Part shown: piece by piece, positions 6,400 through 12,174 of the stretch
How the letters are laid out: each line of letters starts with the position of its first letter
Numbering within the stretch: the stretch's first letter is position 1
Assembly (NCBI GenBank): GCA_019308145.1
Contig: JAFDIG010000137.1
Location: forward strand, 1 to 12,174
Direction of reading: 5' to 3'
Length of the DNA stretch: 12,174 nucleotides
Source of the DNA: Deltaproteobacteria bacterium
GTDB taxonomy: Bacteria > Desulfobacterota > JAFDIG01
Translations under genes and position numbers: made by a program
Notes under the pieces: model-generated
Database searches by the model: none
What the model was told of the DNA's origin: nothing
The model's input: the letters and a program-made list of their open reading frames with translations, nothing else

Positions 6400-8155
6400 T
6401 AAAAGAGTAATTTAAACTTTTTATCTTTAGGGCTCCTTTCTCACGAATAATTTCCCATTTTATCATTCCTTTTAATATATTTTTTACCTCTTTATGTTTG
6501 TCATAAAAAGTTATCATAAAGTTGCCTGTTACAACTGTCTTTTTTGGTTTGATATCAATATTAATATCTTTTAAGATATACTCTGTATACCCTTTTCTTT
6601 TAAAAAAGAGTTCATAATTTTTTTTTATCTGCTTGAGTCGGTATTTTCCTCCCTCTATTGCATTTTTTGAATAAAAAGAGATAAAATGATTTATATCTCC
6701 AATTTTATAAGCATTTATATAATTTGTGATAAACTCTTTTATCTCTTTTTCATATAAACTTGTTCTCTTTGTTGGTAATTTAGAGCTTGTTTTTTCTATA
6801 GACTTCTTTTTATCGGGCTTTTCATGAGGTCTTTCTATTCTTTCTGTATAAATTTTATTATTAGTCTTTGTTGAAAGCTTTTTTGATAAAAAAACTTTTT
6901 TTTCTTTCTTTTCTTTTAAAAGGACTTTCTTTATTGGTTTTTTCCTTTTTTGTATTTTAATAAGGGGCATGCCCTTTTTCACCATTGAAAGTTGAACTCT
7001 CTTTTTTCCAATACTTGAATCATTTAATAATAATTTGGGGAAAAGAATTTTGCTTACATTTATCCTTTTTTCAACCCTTTTAATAGACCTTTTTATTTTT
7101 TTTGTATAAAGTTTTATATTTTGCTTGGTGAAAGAAATTTGTGAAAGCTTGTGTTTATCTGAAAGAAATGCAATTAAGTTTCTTTCCATTTTTATTTTTT
7201 TAATTTTTTTCCTTTTTTTTCTTTCTATAAGTGGGAGGGGGTTTTCTTTTGTCACAGAAAGGTTTTTACTTATTTTAAAAGTTTTTTCTGTTTTTCCAAT
7301 ATTTAGTATATTTGGTGATATTTTGGGGAAAACAATTTTGTTTTTGGTTAGTATTTCAGAAAAAAGATACTTTTTCCCTATTTTTTCACTTTTTTTTTCG
7401 GTAAAAAAGGGGGTTATTAACTTAACATTAATCTTTGAAAACCTTTTTTTATTTTTATTTTTATTTAAATATACTTCTTCTAAATAATCTGTTGATTTTT
7501 TAGAAAATAAATGCCCCTTAAAGAAGAAGTCGTAATTTGAAAATAGGATATAAGATATAAAGGAAACTGATATGAAGATAAGAAAAAAGAAAAATGTTTT
7601 TTCTGGATTTTTAATAACAATTTTCTTTGAATATTTTGGCTTTTTTGTTTTATTAAAGAGCTCCCGTTTTATTTTTATAGAATGAAGCTTTTCATATTGT
7701 TTGTTGTAAATTACTCTTTTTTGGTTATCAGAAAGCACGGAATATGCTTCATTTATCAATTGAACTTTATTAAGTAGGAGATAATTTTCATTTCCAATTT
7801 TATCAGGATGGTAATATTTGATAAGTTTAATCCAAGCATCTCTTATCTCTTTTTGACTGGCATCATAATTTACCCCCAAGATTTCATAATAATCTTTATT
7901 GAAATTACGAAATAATATATCTATAATTTCGTTTGCTTTTGATATTATATCTTCTAAATCAGTTTTATTAACTAAAATGCTATCTTCTATGAGATGGAGA
8001 TAATTTTCTTTTCTCTGAACTATACCTAAAAGAATATTTATAATATCAGTTTTGTTTTCTTTTAATTGTTTTAGATCAAGGAAGGCATCATAACTATATT
8101 CATTACTTACTAATATATTTATTATTTTATGAATAATTTTTTCTTCTTTAGACAT
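6395..8155 (-). CDS. Membrane-anchored J-domain protein with Lys-rich linker and C-terminal NTF2-like domain
   Basis: The 586-residue protein has four parts. Residues 1-85 are a mainly helical region I do not recognise. Residues 88-155 are a J domain (DYYEILGVNYDASQKEIRDA, then HPD at 116-118, then INEAYSVLSDNQKRVIYNKQY) that should stimulate a DnaK-type Hsp70. Residues about 187-206 are a single hydrophobic membrane segment (TFFFFLIFISVSFISYILF). Residues 210-465 are an extremely Lys-rich, low-complexity linker with degenerate repeats. Residues 468-585 resemble NTF2-like/Cds6-type domains (EFITNYINAYKIGDINHFISFYS, ending MIKWEIIREKGALKIKSLNY). Because the J domain must face the cytoplasmic Hsp70, the linker and the C-terminal domain are inferred to be periplasmic, where the basic linker could contact peptidoglycan or acidic polysaccharide. 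The start is the ATG at 8153-8155. It follows the TPR gene by 123 nt on the same strand. The role is unknown. Confidence 0.8.
   Translation of the reverse strand: MSKEEKIIHKIINILVSNEYSYDAFLDLKQLKENKTDIINILLGIVQRKENYLHLIEDSILVNKTDLEDIISKANEIIDILFRNFNKDYYEILGVNYDASQKEIRDAWIKLIKYYHPDKIGNENYLLLNKVQLINEAYSVLSDNQKRVIYNKQYEKLHSIKIKRELFNKTKKPKYSKKIVIKNPEKTFFFFLIFISVSFISYILFSNYDFFFKGHLFSKKSTDYLEEVYLNKNKNKKRFSKINVKLITPFFTEKKSEKIGKKYLFSEILTKNKIVFPKISPNILNIGKTEKTFKISKNLSVTKENPLPLIERKKRKKIKKIKMERNLIAFLSDKHKLSQISFTKQNIKLYTKKIKRSIKRVEKRINVSKILFPKLLLNDSSIGKKRVQLSMVKKGMPLIKIQKRKKPIKKVLLKEKKEKKVFLSKKLSTKTNNKIYTERIERPHEKPDKKKSIEKTSSKLPTKRTSLYEKEIKEFITNYINAYKIGDINHFISFYSKNAIEGGKYRLKQIKKNYELFFKRKGYTEYILKDINIDIKPKKTVVTGNFMITFYDKHKEVKNILKGMIKWEIIREKGALKIKSLNYSFR
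6917..7339 (-). repeat. Degenerate protein repeats in the J-domain protein's linker
   Basis: Residues 273-322 (KIVFPKISPNILNIGK ... PLIERKKRKKIKK) and 369-413 (KILFPKLLLNDSSIGK ... PLIKIQKRKKPIKK) share the same order of FPK, IGK, PLI and KRK-IKK elements. An earlier stretch (242-262, INVKLITPFF ... EKIGKK) looks like a further partial copy. At DNA level GGGGAAAA followed by AATTTTG recurs on the + strand near 7322 and 7036, so the copies derive from duplication and not only from biased composition. Confidence 0.55.
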
Positions 8156-8278
8156 AACTTACATTATTATATAAATTTAGATATCAGATTTTGAAAATTA
8201 TTCTCTATTTATTATGTTATTTTTAAATTCAATGAACAAAGAGTTTTGTAAGGCAATAAATTAAAAATAATCATTTTC
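8156..8278 (-). other. AT-rich spacer upstream of the J-domain gene
   Basis: The 123-nt gap between the TPR gene and the J-domain gene is far longer than the other gaps in this minus-strand series. It holds a TATAAT-like hexamer close to the J-domain start but no well-spaced -35 element, and no clear terminator hairpin. It may contain an own promoter for the J-domain gene, but nothing certain is seen. Confidence 0.3.
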
Positions 8279-9511
8279 TTAGGACAATCTTATCTCTTTT
8301 AAGGTTATATTATCTATCCATGCTTTTCCTTCAATAATATTATCAAACTTACTTGATGGATACCTTTTTATTGAAACAAGGATAGAGTTTTGATTTTTAT
8401 CTGTTTTAAAGTAGAGTTCCCAATTTTTCCAATCCATTGTTTCAGTAAAAATTGGAGTTTTTGTTATAATTTTTTTTGTTAACCAATCTCTTATTTCAAC
8501 TATAAGGCCATTTTGAGTTGTAATATTATCAGTTTTTATAAAACCAGAAAACAAATATTTTGTATTAGGTTTTATTATAACAAGTTGATATATATTAAGA
8601 TGAGGGTTTTTTGTCCCATCAAAACTAATAAGGAGGGATTTTTCCCCTTCTAACTTAGTATGAGAATCTTTTAGGACCTTTACCCCTTTTATTTGAGGTA
8701 TTTGCCAATTAAAAAGGCATGAGTTATAAGGAGTAGAGCATTCGAAATCACCATCAAATATTAAAGAATTTTGAGGGTGAGCTATGTTTGCCCATAATCT
8801 ATACGCCTCTTGTAATTTTTTTTCTTTAATTAAAAAATTTATAAACTTACATTTTTGCTCGGGTTTTATAAGTTTATTATATTTGCTTAACCTTTCCCAA
8901 ACCAGTTTCGCACTCTTTAGATTATTTGAAGCGATAAGATAATTTAGATATCGAGATAAAACAGTAAAATTTTCAGGAATAACATTCAAAATAATATCAT
9001 CTTCTTTCATCGCCTTTTGAAGTATATCAAATATGTCATCTAAGGAGCGATCCCAAAGGGTTAGTAACTTTCTAAATCTTTTTTCTGCTAACCTTTGATT
9101 TTGAATTAGAAGAGCATAGTTAGCTTTGTTCCATAATATAGAAAGGTCAGTTGGCCTCATTTCAGAGGCAATAGTTATAGCCTTATCACCTTTTTCTTTT
9201 TCTTTTGTGACTAATAAAATATCTGATAAAAATTTCCAATAGGTAGGATTAGAAGGATTTTTCATGAGTGCCAATTTTATGTAATAGATTGCTTTTTGAT
9301 TATTTCCTGTCGCAAAATAGTTTAAGCTTAAAAGATATAAATTAAAAGGGCTTTTTATAAAATAGATTTTTTTTTGAGGGAGAAACAACCTTTTATGTAA
9401 ATTATAGAAAGATAAGAAGTCAAAGAAGGTAAAAGTTCCAATAAAAACTATTATACTTGAGAAAAGTAATATAAATAGCTTAGTTTTATAATTTTTTGGA
9501 TACTTTACCAA
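8279..9511 (-). CDS. Membrane-anchored TPR protein with C-terminal carbohydrate-binding-like beta domain
   Basis: The 410-residue protein has a short basic N-terminus and one membrane segment at about 11-33 (KLFILLFSSIIVFIGTFTFF), then TPR-like helical repeats. The clearest is LYLLSLNYFATGNNQKAIYY...ALMKNPSNPTYW (58-92), with further degenerate units to about 245. It ends in a beta-rich domain (249-407) opening with SLIFDGDFE and holding FNWQI, SLLISFDGT and WIDNITLKEI, the pattern of CBM4/9-like or galactose-binding-like jelly-roll modules. TPR proteins of this design are found near exopolysaccharide genes; a role as periplasmic scaffold that touches the nascent glycan is inferred. The start is TTG at 9509-9511, 21 nt after the Wzc-like gene stops; no ATG or GTG offers an alternative and the ribosome site is weak. 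No enzyme motif is visible. Confidence 0.75.
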   Translation of the reverse strand: MVKYPKNYKTKLFILLFSSIIVFIGTFTFFDFLSFYNLHKRLFLPQKKIYFIKSPFNLYLLSLNYFATGNNQKAIYYIKLALMKNPSNPTYWKFLSDILLVTKEKEKGDKAITIASEMRPTDLSILWNKANYALLIQNQRLAEKRFRKLLTLWDRSLDDIFDILQKAMKEDDIILNVIPENFTVLSRYLNYLIASNNLKSAKLVWERLSKYNKLIKPEQKCKFINFLIKEKKLQEAYRLWANIAHPQNSLIFDGDFECSTPYNSCLFNWQIPQIKGVKVLKDSHTKLEGEKSLLISFDGTKNPHLNIYQLVIIKPNTKYLFSGFIKTDNITTQNGLIVEIRDWLTKKIITKTPIFTETMDWKNWELYFKTDKNQNSILVSIKRYPSSKFDNIIEGKAWIDNITLKEIRLS

Positions 9512-9532
9512 TGTTTAGCCTGATATATACCA

Positions 9533-11731
9533 TTATTTTTTACTATTTTTATTAGAATCTCCATAATAATAATAATCTTTGTAATAACTTTTATAATAAT
9601 AATTATATCTCATCTTTTTCATATCAACATTATTAATTACAACACCTAAAATTTTGGAATTTATTGACCTAAATAAATCTTTAACTTTTTTTAGAGCTTG
9701 TATGGTTGTTTTTCCTCCTTCTATGACTAATATTGTTCCGTCAACCATAGAAGAGAGGATTAAAGAATCAGCGAATCCCATTGTAGGAGGGGAGTCAAAG
9801 ATAATATAATCAAATTTTTTTGTAAGAAACGCAAGAAGATAACTAAATTGTTTTGTTCCCAAAAGTTCAGTGGGATTTGGGGGAATAGGTCCTGAAGGTA
9901 TATAACTTAAATTTGAGACTTTTGATATCTTTAATACTTTATTTATCTTTGCATTTCCTGCTAATAGATTTGAAAAACCATCTAAGTTTTTACTGCCAAA
10001 GATCTTATGTAACCCTGGTTGTCTCATATCTGAATCGATTAGGAGTACACTATGTTCTGCTAAAGCTAAGGTAATCGCAAGATTTAGTGCAACAGTAGTT
10101 TTTCCCTCAGATGGACTAGGACTTGTAACTAAAAGTTTTTTTGGATTTTTGTTAATAAAAGATAAAATAATAGAAGTTCTCATTGTTCTAAAGGCTTCAG
10201 AGACCATTGATTTAGGATTAGTAAAACTTATAGTTTCCACTGGTTGCACTCTTTTCTTGCCTTTAACCTTTTTATCTGAAACAAAAGATGGTATTATGCC
10301 AAGTGTAGGATATCTTGTATATTTTTCAACATCTTCTGGGGTCTTAAGGGTATTATCAAGATATTCAAAGAAAAAAGCAAGACCTACACCTCCAAATAAG
10401 CCAATAATTATAGCGAGCATAATATTAAACATTTTGCGTGGTTTATAAGGATATAGAGGAGTATCAGCTTTATCTACAATGCGTATATTACTTGTTGATA
10501 TGCCAACAGATACATTTGCTTCCTTATTTTTTTGTAAAAGACCATTATATATTTCTCTGTTTGATTCCACTTCTCTTTTTAAGATATTGTATTGTATAGA
10601 AAGTTCTTTTATTCTCATAGCCTCCTTTTTTTGAGCTTCGGTTACCATCTCAAGCATCTTTTCTTTTTTCAATGCAGACTCATAATCAGATTTAATGCTT
10701 TCTACTATTCTTTTAACCTCTTTATCAATCTGGCTTTTTATCTTTTTCATCTGTTTTTTTATTCTCTTCATTTTGGGATATGCAGGTTTGTATATTACAC
10801 TCAGTTTATTATATTCAGCAGATAGTTGAATATAAGTATCTTTTAGTTTGTTAATGAGATCATTATTAACAACAGAAGGTAAAGAATATGGATCTCCTTT
10901 TAAAGTTTGTTTATAAAGAGACTCTTTTCCTATTCTTTCTGCCCTTGCTTCTGCATAGCTTTCATTTAATTTTATTAGATTTTGCATTATAACATTTTCT
11001 TTATCTTCAAGAGATACTATATTGTGCAATCTTGCAAATCTTCTTAGCTTCTCTTCTGATCTTTCCAGTTTTGCCTTTGCTTTTTTCAACTCTTTTTTTA
11101 ACCATTTTGCAGCCTCTCTTGTTGCCTTTCTTTTATTTTCCAAATTCATTTCAATATAGGATTCACCTAAAGTATTGGCAATTTGAGATGCTAATTTAGG
11201 GTAATGGCTAGTTACATTTACTTTGACAAGGCGGGACTTTTTTATAGGCAAGACTGTAATGTGTCCTAAGAGAGCATTAGCAATCCTATTTTCTAAGATT
11301 GGATCAATTTTTATTATACTAGCAGCTTTTATTCCATTGTTTTGCGTTCCAATAAATTCAGGATGTTGATAAAGTTGTAATTTCTCGACAATCTTTTTTG
11401 CGAGAGCTTTGCTTTTAATTTTCCTATATTCTGTTTCATAGTAGTCAAACCATCTTGTATCAATCTGTATAAGTTCTTGAAATGAAAGAATATTTGATTT
11501 TTCTTTCTTTATTTCAAGTGTTATTGTAGCCATATACATCGGACGAGAAGAAAAGGTTACCATAGTAACTACTAAAACAACAATAATCAAAAATGATAAA
11601 ATAGTCCATTTTCTTTTTAGCAATATATTCCAGATGTCTCTTAGGTGAAACTCAGCCTCAGGCTCATGCACTACATCAGTTAAAAGTATAGGTAATTGAT
11701 CGTCATATTTTACTAACTTTTGCTCTTCCAC
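9533..11731 (-). CDS. Wzc-like polysaccharide co-polymerase and bacterial tyrosine autokinase
   Basis: The protein controls chain length and export of an exopolysaccharide or capsule by cycles of autophosphorylation on its C-terminal tyrosines, working with the Wza-like export protein encoded just upstream. Of its 732 residues, 27-75 form the Wzz domain start with membrane segment 1 (about 42-62). Residues 195-405 are a long periplasmic coiled-coil region, and 418-460 hold a Pro-containing segment (DTPLYPYKPRK) and membrane segment 2 (about 436-456). The kinase follows: the oligomerisation motif EAFRTMR (512-518), Walker A SPSPSEGKTT (537-546), Walker A' LLIDSDMRQPG (563-573), PPNPTELL (617-624) and Walker B DYIIFDSPP (641-649). 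Residues 709-723 hold ten tyrosines. Kinase and membrane parts are fused, as in proteobacterial Wzc. The start is GTG 11729-11731 with GAGG 12 nt upstream; an in-frame ATA lies closer to it. Confidence 0.95.
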   Translation of the reverse strand: MEEQKLVKYDDQLPILLTDVVHEPEAEFHLRDIWNILLKRKWTILSFLIIVVLVVTMVTFSSRPMYMATITLEIKKEKSNILSFQELIQIDTRWFDYYETEYRKIKSKALAKKIVEKLQLYQHPEFIGTQNNGIKAASIIKIDPILENRIANALLGHITVLPIKKSRLVKVNVTSHYPKLASQIANTLGESYIEMNLENKRKATREAAKWLKKELKKAKAKLERSEEKLRRFARLHNIVSLEDKENVIMQNLIKLNESYAEARAERIGKESLYKQTLKGDPYSLPSVVNNDLINKLKDTYIQLSAEYNKLSVIYKPAYPKMKRIKKQMKKIKSQIDKEVKRIVESIKSDYESALKKEKMLEMVTEAQKKEAMRIKELSIQYNILKREVESNREIYNGLLQKNKEANVSVGISTSNIRIVDKADTPLYPYKPRKMFNIMLAIIIGLFGGVGLAFFFEYLDNTLKTPEDVEKYTRYPTLGIIPSFVSDKKVKGKKRVQPVETISFTNPKSMVSEAFRTMRTSIILSFINKNPKKLLVTSPSPSEGKTTVALNLAITLALAEHSVLLIDSDMRQPGLHKIFGSKNLDGFSNLLAGNAKINKVLKISKVSNLSYIPSGPIPPNPTELLGTKQFSYLLAFLTKKFDYIIFDSPPTMGFADSLILSSMVDGTILVIEGGKTTIQALKKVKDLFRSINSKILGVVINNVDMKKMRYNYYYKSYYKDYYYYGDSNKNSKK

Positions 11732-11765
11732 TTTTATATATTTCCTCGTTATAAAGATAGCTATT

Positions 11766-12174
11766 TTATTTTAACGGAATACTCATACCCACACCAAATA
11801 GACCTTTTAAAAGATCAAAAAAACCATATCCCAGTCTTTTACCTGGGTCTTTTGATATAACAATTACATCATTATCCATAATTTTTATATCTTCTTGCTT
11901 CCCTTTCATTATAGAATCAATATCTATTGGAATTTTTTCATTGGAACCATTTTTTACACGAAATATTTTTCCTTTAAAAGATGCTATATTAGTTAATCCT
12001 CCAGCTTCAGCAAGGGCTTGTGTTACTGTCATTCTTCCTTTTATAGAATAAGCGCCAGGTTTTTTTACCTCCCCTATCACATAAACTGTCCCACCTTTTG
12101 CTATATGAACAATATCACCAGATTTTAATAAGATATTTGCTTGTGGGTTACCTTTTTTAAATAGATCTTCCATA
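11766..12174 (-). CDS. Wza-like polysaccharide export protein, SLBB domain (partial, 5' end outside the window)
   Basis: This is the C-terminal part of an outer-membrane or periplasmic export protein that forms the channel for exopolysaccharide secretion. The visible 135 residues contain ANILLKSGDIVHI, the usual lead-in, and an SLBB domain: GTVYVIGEVKKPGAYSIKG, TVTQALAEAGGLTNIA, then a strand with KIFRVKNG and DIKIMDNDVIVIS. The C-terminal tail KDPGKRLGYGFFDLLKGLFGVG has an amphipathic hydrophobic stretch. The frame is open to the window edge; the Met at 12171-12173 is likely internal, because the polysaccharide biosynthesis/export (PF02563-like) domain and lipoprotein signal expected of the family must lie upstream. 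It precedes the Wzc-like gene by 34 nt, which supports one operon. Confidence 0.88.
   Translation of the reverse strand, partial: MEDLFKKGNPQANILLKSGDIVHIAKGGTVYVIGEVKKPGAYSIKGRMTVTQALAEAGGLTNIASFKGKIFRVKNGSNEKIPIDIDSIMKGKQEDIKIMDNDVIVISKDPGKRLGYGFFDLLKGLFGVGMSIPLK

Noticed and set aside
7125..7487. A 120-residue hydrophobic frame on the + strand opposite the J-domain gene
   Set aside because: It is the complement of the Lys-rich linker (Lys codons read as Phe/Leu). It has no ribosome site and no family features.
9541..9606. The TAATAATAA-like repeats as a microsatellite or regulatory repeat
   Set aside because: They are the codons of the tyrosine cluster at the C-terminus of the Wzc-like kinase.
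1..12174. Mobile element, CRISPR array, tRNA or rRNA
   Set aside because: No transposase or integrase motif, no regularly spaced repeats and no cloverleaf or rRNA-like sequence was seen on either strand.

Overview
The window is strongly AT-rich (well under 40% GC by eye) bacterial chromosome. It carries an outer-membrane polysaccharide export protein with an SLBB domain and a Wzc-type tyrosine autokinase, so the host is almost certainly diderm (Gram-negative). AT-rich codon use, CutA, a bacterial COX24/AURKAIP1-like mini-protein and a decaprenyl-phosphate phosphoribosyltransferase-like UbiA enzyme suggest an uncultivated or deep-branching lineage (Nitrospirota/Desulfobacterota-like is only a guess). 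No rRNA, tRNA, CRISPR array, transposase or integrase was recognised.

Left part (1-4110, + strand): a surface-glycan or cell-envelope module in visible decay. In order it holds a family 4 glycosyltransferase broken by a frameshift with probable loss of sequence near 700, a SAM-dependent methyltransferase broken by an exact 8-bp tandem duplication and two poly-A frame changes, an FAD-dependent amine-oxidase-like protein lacking its N-terminal dinucleotide-binding region, and an intact UbiA-family prenyl-phosphate phosphoribosyltransferase. Either the module is degenerating while its last gene is kept, or the assembly here is rich in indels; the sequence alone cannot decide.

Middle (4111-6394, + strand): a compact housekeeping cluster behind a possible sigma-70-type promoter. 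It has cutA, a 32-residue highly basic COX24/AURKAIP1-domain protein that appears to start at CTG, a membrane-embedded M50 (site-2 protease-like) metallopeptidase, and a TatD-family metal-dependent hydrolase. Spacings are tight (14 nt, overlap or 41 nt depending on the start chosen, and 4 nt), suggesting cotranscription. TatD appears to have lost about 19-20 residues in frame near its C-terminus.

Right part (6395-12174, - strand, convergent with the rest): read leftward, the order is a Wza-like export protein (5' end outside the window), a fused Wzz/BY-kinase (Wzc-like) with a C-terminal cluster of ten tyrosines, a membrane-anchored TPR protein ending in a carbohydrate-binding-like beta domain, and a J-domain protein with one membrane segment, a long lysine-rich linker with degenerate repeats, and a C-terminal NTF2-like domain. 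The first three form a probable exopolysaccharide/capsule export operon. The J-domain/NTF2-like protein is the least expected gene of the window and the best candidate for something poorly described.
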